64,000 bases of DNA, from contig NZ_JAOEGB010000012.1 of NCBI RefSeq assembly GCF_025420585.1, forward strand, positions 172,869 to 236,868, given 5' to 3'. The notes beneath the pieces are model-generated. The model saw only the letters and a list, made by a program, of their open reading frames with translations, did no database searches and had not been told where the DNA came from. How positions within the stretch are numbered: the stretch's first letter is position 1; every line of letters starts with the position of its first letter. The position numbers and the translations under genes were made by a program. Of the stretch, positions 24,789 to 33,191 are shown in pieces. This DNA is from Planotetraspora sp. A-T 1434. GTDB taxonomy: Bacteria > Actinomycetota > Actinomycetes > Streptosporangiales > Streptosporangiaceae.

Positions 24789-25490
24789 TTGTGTTATTTC
24801 CCGATGATTTCTAGAGTGTTCGAGCACGCCGACTCCCCTTCCCCCATGGGATACCGGATGCCGAACACGTGGCCGTTGGCCGGGCTGTCCCCTCCAGCCG
24901 GAGCAGCGCTACCCGCGCGCGCCGTCGATCCCGTCGCCGGCGAGAACGACGAGATGCGAACGCTGGTGTTGCGCGCCAAGACCGGCGACACCGAGGCGTT
25001 CGGCATGCTGTACGACCGCTATCTGGAGCTGGTGTACCGCTACGTCTACTTCCGGGTGGGCGCGCACGCCCTCGCGGAGGACCTGACGAGCGAGACGTTC
25101 CTGCGGGCGCTGCGCGGGATCTCCGACTTCACCTGGCAGGGCCGCGACTTCGGCGCCTGGCTGGTGACGATCTCCCGCAACCTCGTGACCGACCACTTCA
25201 AGTCAGGCAGGAACCGGCTGGAGGTGGTCACGGCCGAGGTCCTGGACACGCCCCTGGACGGGCCGCACATCCCCGAGAACGCCGTGGTCACGAACATGGT
25301 CAACGAGCGGGTGATGCAGGCGATCAAACAGCTCGGCCCGGAGCAGCAGGAGTGCGTGATCCTGCGCTTCCTCCACGGAATGTCGCTCGCCGAGACCGCC
25401 ATGGTCATGGGCAAGAAGAGCGGCGCGATCAAGGCCCTGCAGTTCCGTGCCATCAAGGCACTCGCTCGCGCGCTACCCAAGGATCTCTAG
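24789..25490 (+). CDS. bldN: BldN-family ECF sigma factor
   Basis: Up to 233 aa. Sigma region 2 runs from DTEAFGMLYDRYLELVYRYV to DFTWQGRDFGAWLVTISRNL, and region 4 is LGPEQQECVILRFLHGMSLA then MGKKSGAIKALQFRAI. The ETFLRALRxI, TWQGRDFGAWLVTI and DHFKS stretches closely match Streptomyces BldN, which drives aerial hyphae genes. About 55 residues precede region 2, similar to the BldN pro-sequence. The start is unclear: TTG 24789, ATG 24804, GTG 24816 and ATG 24846 are in frame, none with a good ribosome-binding site. The next gene is an RsbN-like anti-sigma factor. Confidence 0.85.
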   Translation: MCYFPMISRVFEHADSPSPMGYRMPNTWPLAGLSPPAGAALPARAVDPVAGENDEMRTLVLRAKTGDTEAFGMLYDRYLELVYRYVYFRVGAHALAEDLTSETFLRALRGISDFTWQGRDFGAWLVTISRNLVTDHFKSGRNRLEVVTAEVLDTPLDGPHIPENAVVTNMVNERVMQAIKQLGPEQQECVILRFLHGMSLAETAMVMGKKSGAIKALQFRAIKALARALPKDL

Positions 25491-25568
25491 CCCGTAACCC
25501 ATACCGCCGTCCCGTCGTTGGGAATGTGGCAGGGGCAGGAGCATCAAGCGGGGATGGCGGGAGCGTTC

Positions 25569-26243
25569 ATGGGCTGGTGGCGACCCTCGCGCCGGCTGTG
25601 CGACTGGTGGGCCACCCGCACGACCGGCCATGTCACCGCGCGCCTGCGCACCCTGGGAGGCAGCCCCAGCCCCGAGTTCCGCGCCAGGCTCCGCGAGGAG
25701 CTGCTGCGCGCGCACGCCGCCGAGCGGGTCCCCGCCGGGGAGCCGCCCGCCCGGCGGCCGGAGATCCGCCGCCGGTCCCTTCTCGTACGGCTCCGCCCGG
25801 CCATCGTGTTCGCCGTCCTGCTGGCCGGGATGTACGCCACGGGCATCAGGACCTACCATTCCGTGCCCGGTGACGTGCTGTATCCGCTCAAGCGGACGGC
25901 CGAGTCGACGTTGCTGTCCCTGGCGACCGACGACCAGGAGCGGGCCGAGCGGGAGATGATCGCGGCACGGCTGCGGGCGGCGGAGACCGCCTCACTGGTG
26001 GGCTACCCGGCGCCGGATCGCGACCGGCTGATCGAGCAGACGCTCGACGACATGGAGACGACGACCCGGGCGGCCCTGAGCCGCGTGCAACACCATGGCC
26101 AGATCAACAGGGCGGCCCGCAGCTTCGCCCAGCAGCAGCGCACGATGGTGGAGCCCCTGCTGCCGAAGCTCGACGACGAGAACCGTGACAAAGCCAACAA
26201 GTACCTGAGCTATATCGACACGTTCACGGCTTCCGGCCATTGA
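25569..26243 (+). CDS. rsbN: RsbN-like anti-sigma factor (DUF5667, single transmembrane helix)
   Basis: A 224-aa protein; GGGAG precedes the ATG at 25569 (an earlier in-frame ATG at 25554 is possible). The cytosolic N-terminal part contains SPEFRARLREELLRAHAAER, the motif that binds the sigma factor in this family. A single transmembrane helix (AIVFAVLLAGMYATG, about residues 80-94) follows, then an extracytoplasmic DUF5667-type helical region (YHSVPGDVLYPLKRTAESTL). Adjacency to bldN makes it the cognate RsbN. The stop codon begins an 18-bp tandem repeat. Confidence 0.85.
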   Translation: MGWWRPSRRLCDWWATRTTGHVTARLRTLGGSPSPEFRARLREELLRAHAAERVPAGEPPARRPEIRRRSLLVRLRPAIVFAVLLAGMYATGIRTYHSVPGDVLYPLKRTAESTLLSLATDDQERAEREMIAARLRAAETASLVGYPAPDRDRLIEQTLDDMETTTRAALSRVQHHGQINRAARSFAQQQRTMVEPLLPKLDDENRDKANKYLSYIDTFTASGH

Positions 26244-26276
26244 CGTACGGCTCACCGCTGACGTACGGCTCACCGC
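26241..26276. repeat. 18-bp perfect tandem duplication starting at the rsbN stop codon
   Basis: Two exact copies of TGACGTACGGCTCACCGC at 26241-26258 and 26259-26276. The first three bases of copy 1 are the rsbN TGA stop, so copy 2 carries a duplicate stop (not in the same frame spacing issue: 18 bp keeps it in frame). Confidence 0.95.
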
Positions 26277-26303
26277 GCACATGGGCGATTAAGCTGATGT
26301 GCC

Positions 26304-27173
26304 ATGAGGCGGCTATTGCGACGGCGGGAGGCGGCGGAGATCGCGGGTGAGGTGGCGGCCGCGGCCGCGGTCTCGGCCCCGGCGGTCGTCCCGGATCCCA
26401 GCGCGGCGGCGTTCTTCGATGTCGACAACACCATGATGCGCGGCGCCTCGATCTACCACTTCGCCCGCGGGCTCGCCTCGCGGGGCCTGTTCACCACCAA
26501 CGACCTGCTGAAGTTCGCGTTGGGCCAGGCGTGGTTCCGGGTCCGCGGCAACGAGAACCCGGAGCACATCGCGCGGGCCAAGGAGATGGCGCTCGCCTTC
26601 GTCGCCGGGCTCAGGGTCGACGACGTCGTGCGCCTCGGCGAGGAGATCTACGACGAGGTCATGGCCGACCGCGTCTGGGCCGGCACCCGGGCCCTGGCCC
26701 AGGCCCATCTCGACGCCGGCCAGCGGGTGTGGCTGGTCACCGCCACCCCGGTCGAGCTGGCCCGGGTGATCGCGCAGCGCCTCGGGCTGACCGGCGCGCT
26801 CGGCACGGTCGCGGAGACGGCCGATGGGACCTACACCGGCAGGCTGGTCGGCGACCTGCTCCACGGGCCGGCCAAGGCGGAGGCGATCCGGGCGCTGGCC
26901 CGCCGCGAGGGGCTCGACCTGTCCCGCTGCTCGGCCTACAGCGACTCGGCCAACGACCTGCCGATGCTCTCGCTGGTCGGCCACGCGTACGCGATCAACC
27001 CCGACAGCGAGCTCCGCGAGCACGCCCGGGAGGAGGACTGGGAGATCCGCGACTTCCGGACCGGCCGGAAGGCCACGATGATCGGCCTGCCGATCGCGGC
27101 CACGGCGGGCGCCATCGCGGGCGGCATCGCCGCCGGGATCGCGCTGCGCCGGCACTATCGCTCGGTCGTCTGA
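26304..27173 (+). CDS. HAD-IB family hydrolase (SerB-like) with C-terminal hydrophobic segment
   Basis: A 289-aa HAD phosphatase. The catalytic Asp pair is in [15 protein letters not shown] (about residues 37-51), motif II in [13 protein letters not shown], and the motif III/IV acidic residues in [16 protein letters not shown] (about residue 215). The C-terminus has a Gly/Ala/Ile-rich segment that could enter the membrane ([18 protein letters not shown]). It lies just downstream of bldN-rsbN, as in Streptomyces to my recollection. Substrate unknown. The ribosome-binding site is weak. Confidence 0.85.
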   Translation: MRRLLRRREAAEIAGEVAAAAAVSAPAVVPDPSAAAFFDVDNTMMRGASIYHFARGLASRGLFTTNDLLKFALGQAWFRVRGNENPEHIARAKEMALAFVAGLRVDDVVRLGEEIYDEVMADRVWAGTRALAQAHLDAGQRVWLVTATPVELARVIAQRLGLTGALGTVAETADGTYTGRLVGDLLHGPAKAEAIRALARREGLDLSRCSAYSDSANDLPMLSLVGHAYAINPDSELREHAREEDWEIRDFRTGRKATMIGLPIAATAGAIAGGIAAGIALRRHYRSVV

Positions 27174-27215
27174 AGGCGCTCGGTCGTCTGAAAGGCGCTC
27201 GATCGTCTGAAATGC
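27160..27215. repeat. Three-copy tandem repeat spanning the HAD gene stop codon
   Basis: Units GCTCGGTCGTCTGAAGGC (27160-27177), GCTCGGTCGTCTGAAAGGC (27178-27196) and GCTCGATCGTCTGAAATGC (27197-27215). Unit 1 is the last codons and TGA stop of the HAD gene; units 2 and 3 repeat this 3' end. The array fills the gap exactly to the stop codon (27216-27218) of the convergent acyltransferase gene. Confidence 0.93.
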
Positions 27216-28127
27216 CTAGAAGAGCGGCGGGAACGCGTGGCCGCGCCGCAGCCGCAGGGCGTTGAGCCGCTGCTGGATGGTCTCGCGGACCTGGTCGGTG
27301 AGGTTGAAGACCAGCATAGGGTCGTCCGCCTCATCGGGATCGAACTCGTCTGTCCGGATCGGCTCGCCGAACTCGATGAGCCATTTCGACGGCAGCGGGA
27401 TCAGCCCTAACAGCCCCAGCCAGGGAAAGAACGGCGTGATCGGCAGGTACGGCACCCCGAGAAGCCGGGCGAGCGTCTGGAAGTCCCCGACCTTGGGGTA
27501 GATCTCCTCGGCCCCGACGATGGCACAGGGCACGATCGGCACCCCGGCCCGGATGGCCGACGCCACGAAGCCGCCCCGGCCGAACCGCTGGAGCTTGTAG
27601 CGCTCGGAGAACGGCTTGCCCACGCCCTTGAAGCCCTCGGGGAAGACCCCCACGAGCTCGCCCTTGCGGAGCAGGCGGTCGGCGTCCTCCGGGGTGGCCA
27701 AGGTGTGCCCCGTCTTGCGGGCGAGATGCCCGAGCACGGGAAGCTGGTAGACGAGGTGGGCCCCCAGCAGCCGCACCGGCCGCTTGGCCTCGTCGTGCAG
27801 CGCGACCTGCATCATCAGCGCGTCCACCGGCAGCGTGCCGGAGTGGTTGGCCACCACCAGAGCTCCGGAATCGGCCGGGACGTTCTCCAGGCCCAGCGTC
27901 TCGACCCGGAACCAGTGGTGGTAGAGCGGCCGGATGAGCTCCAGCAGGACCTTGTCGTTGAGCTCGGGGTCGAAGCCGAACTCGTCGACCTCGTACTCCC
28001 CCGAGACCCTGCGCCGCAGGAAGGCGAACAGCTCGGCGAGCCGCTCGTCCGACGGGCCGGGCGGAGGAGCGCCGCGTGCCGCCGAGATCGGGATGACCCG
28101 CGCGCCGTCCGCGCCGGAAGCCGGCAT
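27216..28127 (-). CDS. Lysophospholipid acyltransferase family protein
   Basis: A 303-aa membrane-associated acyltransferase of the PlsC family. The catalytic HX4D motif is VVANHSGTLPVDALMM (about residues 92-107). Acceptor and glycerophosphate motifs are VGVFPEGFKGVGKPF and GVPIVPCAIVGAEEIYP. I chose the ATG at 28127 (AGGTGG 8 bp upstream); a GTG at 28136 overlapping the epimerase stop is also possible. Neighbours are the epimerase and bS22. The likely role is phospholipid or glycolipid acylation. Confidence 0.85.
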   Translation of the reverse strand: MPASGADGARVIPISAARGAPPPGPSDERLAELFAFLRRRVSGEYEVDEFGFDPELNDKVLLELIRPLYHHWFRVETLGLENVPADSGALVVANHSGTLPVDALMMQVALHDEAKRPVRLLGAHLVYQLPVLGHLARKTGHTLATPEDADRLLRKGELVGVFPEGFKGVGKPFSERYKLQRFGRGGFVASAIRAGVPIVPCAIVGAEEIYPKVGDFQTLARLLGVPYLPITPFFPWLGLLGLIPLPSKWLIEFGEPIRTDEFDPDEADDPMLVFNLTDQVRETIQQRLNALRLRRGHAFPPLF

Positions 28128-28132
28128 CTCGC

Positions 28133-29155
28133 TCACCACCTCGTCGCCAGGCCGGACAGCCAGTCCACCATGGCCACCTGCAGGTCTCCGCCGATCCCAC
28201 GGGATCGGAGGAAGTCGTCGAACGCGGCGGCCGTGCTGTACTTGGGCTTCCAGCCAAGCTCGGCGGACAGCCGGGTGGTGTCCACGGCACGGCCGTGGAG
28301 CAACAGCACGATCTGCTCCGGGGAGAAGTCGACCAGACCCGCGTTCCGCGCCAGCCCTCCGAGCACGCGGAAGGCCGGAGACGGCACCGGGACCGCCGGA
28401 CGGCCCGCCCGCCGCGCGCACTGCGACAGCAGCAGCACGCCGTCTCCGGCGACGTTGAACACGCCTGGGTGGTCCTCGACCGCCATGCGGCGCAGCACCT
28501 CGACCGCGTCGTCCTCGTGGACGAACTGCAGCCGGGGGTCGAACCCGAAGACGGTCGTCAGCACGGGCTGCGAGAAGTACCGCGTCAGCGGGGAGTCGAT
28601 GCCCGCGCCCATGAAGTTGGCGAACCGCAGGGTCGAGGTCGCCACGTCAGGACGCCGCCTGGCGAAGCCCCTGGCGTATCCCTCGATCTCGTGGGCGTCC
28701 TTGGCGTAGCCCGAATGGGACACGTCGACCGGCTCGGTGTCCTCGGTGAACACCGCGGGAGCGTGCGGCGACGAGCCGTACACGGCCGTGGTCGATCGCA
28801 CCACCACCCTGCGCACCGTCGCCGACCGCTGGCAGGCCGCCAGCAGCTGCATGGTGCCGATGACGTTGTGCTCCTTCATGGCCGAGCGGCTCTGGGCGGG
28901 GCCGCTGACCAGGCTCATGTGCACAACGGTGTCGACGTCCGCCGCCGCGATGACCTGCGCGATGTCGGGGCTGCGCAGATCGACGCGGACGAACTCGGTG
29001 CGGCCGAGCGGCGCGCCGCCGTCTCTCGCCGGAGAGGGGGGTGGCACCGTATCGACGCCGATGACCCGGTCGATGCCCGGGTCCGCCGCGAGAGCAGTCG
29101 CCAGCCGAGCACCGATGTGACGAGAGACCCCGGTGACAAGCACGGTATGGGTCAT
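28133..29155 (-). CDS. NAD-dependent epimerase/dehydratase (extended SDR)
   Basis: A 340-aa Rossmann-fold protein beginning THTVLVTGVSRHIGARLA (an NAD-binding glycine motif with GxxxxxG spacing). It also has LRSPDIAQVIAAADVDTVVH, STTAVYGSSPHAPAVF and SGYAKDAHEIEGYARG, where Tyr-x3-Lys gives YAKDAHEIE-type spacing (Tyr then Lys is adjacent to the classic YxxxK, reading less cleanly than usual). The C-terminal half binds the substrate. It is co-directional with and probably coupled to the acyltransferase gene. Specific reaction unknown. Confidence 0.82.
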   Translation of the reverse strand: MTHTVLVTGVSRHIGARLATALAADPGIDRVIGVDTVPPPSPARDGGAPLGRTEFVRVDLRSPDIAQVIAAADVDTVVHMSLVSGPAQSRSAMKEHNVIGTMQLLAACQRSATVRRVVVRSTTAVYGSSPHAPAVFTEDTEPVDVSHSGYAKDAHEIEGYARGFARRRPDVATSTLRFANFMGAGIDSPLTRYFSQPVLTTVFGFDPRLQFVHEDDAVEVLRRMAVEDHPGVFNVAGDGVLLLSQCARRAGRPAVPVPSPAFRVLGGLARNAGLVDFSPEQIVLLLHGRAVDTTRLSAELGWKPKYSTAAAFDDFLRSRGIGGDLQVAMVDWLSGLATRW

Positions 29156-29226
29156 CGCCGCCTCGCTGGGGTGTCCGTGTTCACGGTCGCCCGGCCCCTC
29201 GGGGACCGGTGCGCGCTCCGTCTCGA

Positions 29227-29325
29227 CTACTTCTTGTTACGCCGCTGGATGCGGGTCTTCTTGAGCAGCTTGCGGTGCTTCTTCTTCGCCATACGCTTAC
29301 GGCGCTTCTTGATCACAGAGCCCAC
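29227..29325 (-). CDS. Ribosomal protein bS22 (AURKAIP1/COX24 domain), 32 aa
   Basis: GTG at 29325 to TAG at 29227-29229, preceded by a GGGGG purine run. The 32-residue product begins [18 protein letters not shown] and ends in RIQRRNKK. It is almost all Lys/Arg and matches the tiny actinobacterial small-subunit protein first seen in mycobacterial ribosome structures. It is easily missed because of its size. It lies between the HTH gene and the epimerase gene on the same strand, as in other actinobacteria. Confidence 0.93.
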   Translation of the reverse strand: MGSVIKKRRKRMAKKKHRKLLKKTRIQRRNKK

Positions 29326-29448
29326 GGGACCCCCAGGTGAAGGTAGTGAATGTCAAACCGGCGCGCGAGCGCACACCGGCTCAACAGCCTACCGGCGATC
29401 CACGGTAGATCGCCCCCCAGGGGACCCCGCGTGGCCCGCGGGGCCGCT

Positions 29449-29652
29449 TCATCCAGCTTCGATGAAGGCATCCCTCAGGTAGTCGTGTACCGCCTGCTCG
29501 GGCACTCTGAAGGATCGGCCGACCCGGATGGCCGGCAACTCACCCGAGTGCACGAGCCGGTACACCGTCATCTTGGACACCCGCATGACAGTGGCCACTT
29601 CGGCCACCGTCAGGAACTTCACCTCGCTGAGAGGTCTTTCGCCTGCACCCAT
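29449..29652 (-). CDS. Helix-turn-helix (excisionase/BldC-like) DNA-binding protein
   Basis: A 67-aa protein from the ATG at 29652, with AGAGG 7 bp upstream; an ORF extension to 29700 lacks support. It is one winged helix: KFLTVAEVATVMRVSKMTVY, then RLVHSGELPAIRVGRSFRVP. This is a highly conserved actinobacterial family whose role is not settled. It is transcribed toward bS22, 123 bp away. The similar fold to BldC (6012) does not make it BldC. Confidence 0.88.
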   Translation of the reverse strand: MGAGERPLSEVKFLTVAEVATVMRVSKMTVYRLVHSGELPAIRVGRSFRVPEQAVHDYLRDAFIEAG

Positions 29653-29974
29653 CGGACGCCTCTTCCGCACGTGTTTCCGGGTTATCCCCACTGGTGCCAT
29701 CGCTCACGCACGTGTACTGCCGTCAGCGTAAGTCCGGACTCCGAGTAGGCAAACCCCCCATTTCATCAGTCACCGGAGCCTTGTGCCGTCAAAATCGAGA
29801 AAATCGCTGGCAGCAGCCGGGCCGTGCCCCTCGCCTCAATCTTGGAACGGACCAACTTCTCTCACATTAGAGTCGCCCAGGAACACCAAAAAGTTGGCAA
29901 ACGGTCGACACACCGGCCCAAAAGTGGGCCTGAAATGCCCGGTTTGGGGCGACCCGGAAAGTCCGGATCCGATT
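29653..29974. other. Non-coding gap with relatively A+T-rich stretch
   Basis: This 322-bp gap upstream of the HTH gene and downstream of the phosphatase gene shows no supported ORF. It is richer in A/T than average around 29735-29905 and should hold the HTH promoter. A small hairpin, GGCCCA-AAAG-TGGGCC (29915-29930), may terminate the phosphatase transcript arriving from the right, but it lacks a U-tract. Confidence 0.4.
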
Positions 29975-30790
29975 TCAGAGCGCTTGGGCGATCCGGTCGA
30001 TGAGGTAGGTCGTCAGCGGCCGGTAATACCGGGGCAACACGTTGTCATCCAGCGGCACGGTCACCGCGATCTTGCCCTCGGCCTCCCCAGCGAAGAGGGC
30101 GGGGTCGTTGCTGTCCGCGAACCCGACGGTCTCGATCCCGGCCTCTCCGGCCGCACCCGCCCAACCGTGGTCGGCGATCACCAGATCCGGCCGCTCCTCG
30201 GCCAGCATCGCCCGCATCGGCGCGGGGTCGTGCGTGTGGACGAGCGTTCCGCCGTCGGACAGCATGGCCACGTCGTCCAGGTAGCGGATCTTCCTCCGGC
30301 GGCCCAGGCCGCCGCTGACGTAGCTCCAGTCCTCGGCGGGCGAGAGCAGGGTCGCGCCGCGCGCCTCGAGGAACCTGGCCAGCGCCAGGTGGATGGTGAG
30401 CAGGCCGGTCGGGTGTCCCGTGGCGACGATGACGCGGGTGCCGCCCGGGCGCAGCGCCTCGGCGACGCGGTCGCCCATCGCCTCAACGGCGTCGATCGTC
30501 CGCTCGGGATCGATGGTGTCCTGTCCCTGGCGGTGCGCCGGGTCGGCGATCACGCCGGCCTTCTTCGCCATGAGCTCCAGCACGTCGGCGTATGTCCACT
30601 CCTCGGAGAACGTGAGGCCGAACATGTAGTGCGGGTCGCGCAGCGCCAGCGACCGATAGTGGTCGAGGTTGTTCTCCCGGGTGGTCGCGATGTCCCCGGC
30701 GATTCCCGTCCTGACGAGGTGGTCCCGCAGCTCGGCGCGCGACGGAACGGCCGAGGCGGTGGCGAAGGCGGCGTGCGGAGGAAGGGTCAC
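29975..30790 (-). CDS. Putative phosphatase of the acuC neighbourhood
   Basis: A 271-aa soluble protein. It is annotated as a phosphatase in related actinobacteria, as I recall, but the sequence shows no classic phosphatase motif that I can point to. Visible features: RVIVATGHPTGLLTIHLALA (about residues 118-137, a sugar-isomerase or nucleotide-like loop), YLDDVAMLSDGGTLVHTHDP, and VIADHGWAGAAGEAGIETVG. It starts 36 bp after the acuC stop on the same strand, so both are likely one transcript. Treat the function as tentative. Confidence 0.7.
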   Translation of the reverse strand: MTLPPHAAFATASAVPSRAELRDHLVRTGIAGDIATTRENNLDHYRSLALRDPHYMFGLTFSEEWTYADVLELMAKKAGVIADPAHRQGQDTIDPERTIDAVEAMGDRVAEALRPGGTRVIVATGHPTGLLTIHLALARFLEARGATLLSPAEDWSYVSGGLGRRRKIRYLDDVAMLSDGGTLVHTHDPAPMRAMLAEERPDLVIADHGWAGAAGEAGIETVGFADSNDPALFAGEAEGKIAVTVPLDDNVLPRYYRPLTTYLIDRIAQAL

Positions 30791-30826
30791 AGGGGGTACA
30801 GCGCTCCTCGTCTCGTCATGATTCCG

Positions 30827-31990
30827 TCAGGGCATCGGATCCAGCCCGTGGAGGGGGAAGACCGCGTTCCTGCTCGCCATGATCGCCCGATCGATGTCGT
30901 CGGCTGGATCGTACCCTTCGGAAAAGTCACGATAATCCGGGTGGCGCCCGTCGGTCATGGTGAGCGGGGGCGTCTCGCCCGTCCGTTCGCGGACCAGGGT
31001 CCGCCAGCTCTCCGGCGTCTGCGTCTCCGGATCCACGGGAGCGCCCGCCGCCTCGGCGATGAGATGCGTCCAGGCTCGGGGCACGACCTGGACCAGCTCG
31101 TAACCCCCGCCGCCGGTGGCGATCCACCGGCCCCCCGCGGTCTCGTGAGCCAGCCGGTGCAGCTCCGCGTAGGCCGTACGCTGCCCGTCGACGCTCAGCA
31201 TGAGATGGGCGAGGGGGTCGAGCGCATGGCTGTCGCAGCCGTGCTGTGTGACGAGGATCTCCGGCGCGAACTCCCTCAGCAGCGGCGGGACGACCGCGTG
31301 GAAGGCCCGCAGCCAGCCACTGTCGCCGCACCCGGCGGGAAGCGCCACGTTGACCGAGGTCCCGTCCGCGCCCGTCTCCTGGGGGAAGCCCGTGCCCGGG
31401 AAGAGCGTGCGCGGGCTCTCGTGCAGGCTGATCGTGAGCACTCGCGGATCGTCGTAGAACACGGCCTGCACGCCGTCGCCGTGATGGACGTCGACGTCGA
31501 CGTAGGCGACCCGGGAGGCGCCCTGGGAGAGCAGCCAGGCGATCGCGATGGCCGGGTCGTTGTAGACGCAGAAGCCGCTGGCCACGGAGGGCATCGCGTG
31601 GTGCAGGCCCCCGGCGACGTTGACGGCGTGCTCGGCCTCGCCGTTCCACACCGCCTTCGCGGCCTCCAGCGTGGCCCCGGCGATCAGCGCCGACGCCTCG
31701 TGGACTCCGGCGAAGGCGGGGTTGTCGGGGGTGCCCAGCCCTCGGCTCAGATCGGGGCGGCCGGTCCTGGAGACCTCCTTCACCCCGTCGATGTAGTCCC
31801 GCTTGTGGACCAGCGCCAGCTCGTCGTCGGTCGCGGCGGCGCAGCCGGTCATCTCCACGCCGTCGAGCACCCGCAGGTCCCGGGCGAGCGCCATGGTGAG
31901 CTCGACCCGCACCGGCGCCAGCGGATGCTCGGGACCGAAGTCGTAAGAAATCAGCTCGTCGTCCCAGACGACCCGCACCGCCTGACTCAT
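30827..31990 (-). CDS. acuC: Acetoin utilization protein AcuC (histone-deacetylase family)
   Basis: A 387-aa zinc deacetylase. Motifs: VAGGLHHAMPSVASGFCVYND (shortened: HHAM and GFCVYND), YVDVDVHHGDGVQAVFYDDP with the Zn ligands, SLHESPRTLFPGTG, and TQHGCDSHALDPLAHL. In Bacillus, AcuC deacetylates acetyl-CoA synthetase. It is upstream of the putative phosphatase on the same strand. Confidence 0.93.
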   Translation of the reverse strand: MSQAVRVVWDDELISYDFGPEHPLAPVRVELTMALARDLRVLDGVEMTGCAAATDDELALVHKRDYIDGVKEVSRTGRPDLSRGLGTPDNPAFAGVHEASALIAGATLEAAKAVWNGEAEHAVNVAGGLHHAMPSVASGFCVYNDPAIAIAWLLSQGASRVAYVDVDVHHGDGVQAVFYDDPRVLTISLHESPRTLFPGTGFPQETGADGTSVNVALPAGCGDSGWLRAFHAVVPPLLREFAPEILVTQHGCDSHALDPLAHLMLSVDGQRTAYAELHRLAHETAGGRWIATGGGGYELVQVVPRAWTHLIAEAAGAPVDPETQTPESWRTLVRERTGETPPLTMTDGRHPDYRDFSEGYDPADDIDRAIMASRNAVFPLHGLDPMP

Positions 31991-32006
31991 GACCGCGACG
32001 GTACCG

Positions 32007-33191
32007 TTACTCGGTGCGGAGGGCGACGACCGGGTCCAGCCTTCCGGCCCGCCGCGCCGGGGCGACGCCGAAGAAGACGCCGACGGCGACCGACACCCCG
32101 AACGCGAGGGCGATCGACCACCAGGTGATCGCCGCGGGCACCGGCGAGACGGCCTGGATCAGCAGCGCCCCGCCGACGCCGAGCAGGATGCCGATCAGCC
32201 CGCCGATGGTCGTCAGCAGCACGGCCTCGATGAGGAACTGCCCGAGGATGTCGCGCTGACGGGCGCCGAGGGCCTTGCGCAGGCCGATCTCCTTGGTCCG
32301 CTCCCTCACGCTGACCAGCATGATGTTGGACACGCCGACGCCGCCGACCAGCAGCGAGATGCCCGCGATGGCGGCGAGCACGCCCGTGAGCATGCTGAGG
32401 ACCGTACCGATGGTCCCGAGGAGCTGCGTCTGCGTCACGGCGGAGAACTTCTCGTCGGGATAGCGGGCGTCGAGCGCGGCGACGACGCGGCGTTGCAGCG
32501 GCTCGATCTCGTCGGGGCCGGACGCGCCGACCGCGATGCCGTTGATCCTGGGCAGCCCGATCAGTCGCTGGGCCGTGGTGACCGGGATGTGGACCTCCTG
32601 GTCACGCGCCACGCCGAACGTCGAGCCCACCGTCTCGTAGACCCCGATCACCCGGAACCGGACGCCCGCGATCGTGACCTGGCGGCCGATGGGGTCGACG
32701 TCGCCGAACAGCTTCCCCGCCACCTCGGCCCCGAGAATGGCCACCCGGCGGCGGGTGTCGACGTCGGTCGCGCTGAGATAGCGGCCGCGGCGTAGCGGCC
32801 GGTCGAAGATGTTGGGCAGGTTCTCGTCGGTGCCGGTGAGCGTGGCGAACACCTCGGTCCGCCCGACCCGCACCGACTCGCCGGAGTTGACCGCGACGGT
32901 CACCTTGGACGGATCCCCGACGACGCGGCGCACGTAGGCGACGTCGGACAGGTCGAGCCGGCTCTGCGTCGGGGCGGCGCCGAGGCCCACCTGGCCGGGA
33001 ACCACGAGGATGATGTTGCTGCCGAGTCCGGCGATCTCCTTCTCCACCGCGTTCTTGGCCCCGGTCCCGATGGCGACCAGGATCACCACCGCCAGCACAC
33101 CGATGATCACACCGAGCATGGTCAGCGTGCTGCGCAGCCGGTTGACCCGCAGGGCCTCCAGCGCCATCCGCAGCGCCTCCGCCGTCCTCAT
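32007..33191 (-). CDS. MacB/FtsX-type ABC transporter permease
   Basis: A 394-aa permease with one N-terminal helix (MLGVIIGVLAVVILVAIGTG, about residues 27-46), a MacB periplasmic core domain and three C-terminal helices. It has the family motif VGGVGVSNIMLVSVRERTKEIGLRKALGA (about residues 285-310, quoted in pieces: NIMLVSV, RTKEIGLRKA). The ATG at 33191 overlaps the ATPase stop by 4 bp. With the ATPase and the upstream adaptor it forms a MacAB-like tripartite system adapted to a single-membrane actinobacterium. Substrate unknown. Confidence 0.9.
   Translation of the reverse strand: MRTAEALRMALEALRVNRLRSTLTMLGVIIGVLAVVILVAIGTGAKNAVEKEIAGLGSNIILVVPGQVGLGAAPTQSRLDLSDVAYVRRVVGDPSKVTVAVNSGESVRVGRTEVFATLTGTDENLPNIFDRPLRRGRYLSATDVDTRRRVAILGAEVAGKLFGDVDPIGRQVTIAGVRFRVIGVYETVGSTFGVARDQEVHIPVTTAQRLIGLPRINGIAVGASGPDEIEPLQRRVVAALDARYPDEKFSAVTQTQLLGTIGTVLSMLTGVLAAIAGISLLVGGVGVSNIMLVSVRERTKEIGLRKALGARQRDILGQFLIEAVLLTTIGGLIGILLGVGGALLIQAVSPVPAAITWWSIALAFGVSVAVGVFFGVAPARRAGRLDPVVALRTE

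Noticed and set aside
29783..32128. A 781-codon plus-strand open frame opposite the phosphatase and acuC genes
   Set aside because: It is the antisense shadow of two well-recognised genes; the translation is Arg/Gly/Asp/Val-rich low-complexity sequence typical of high-G+C antisense frames.
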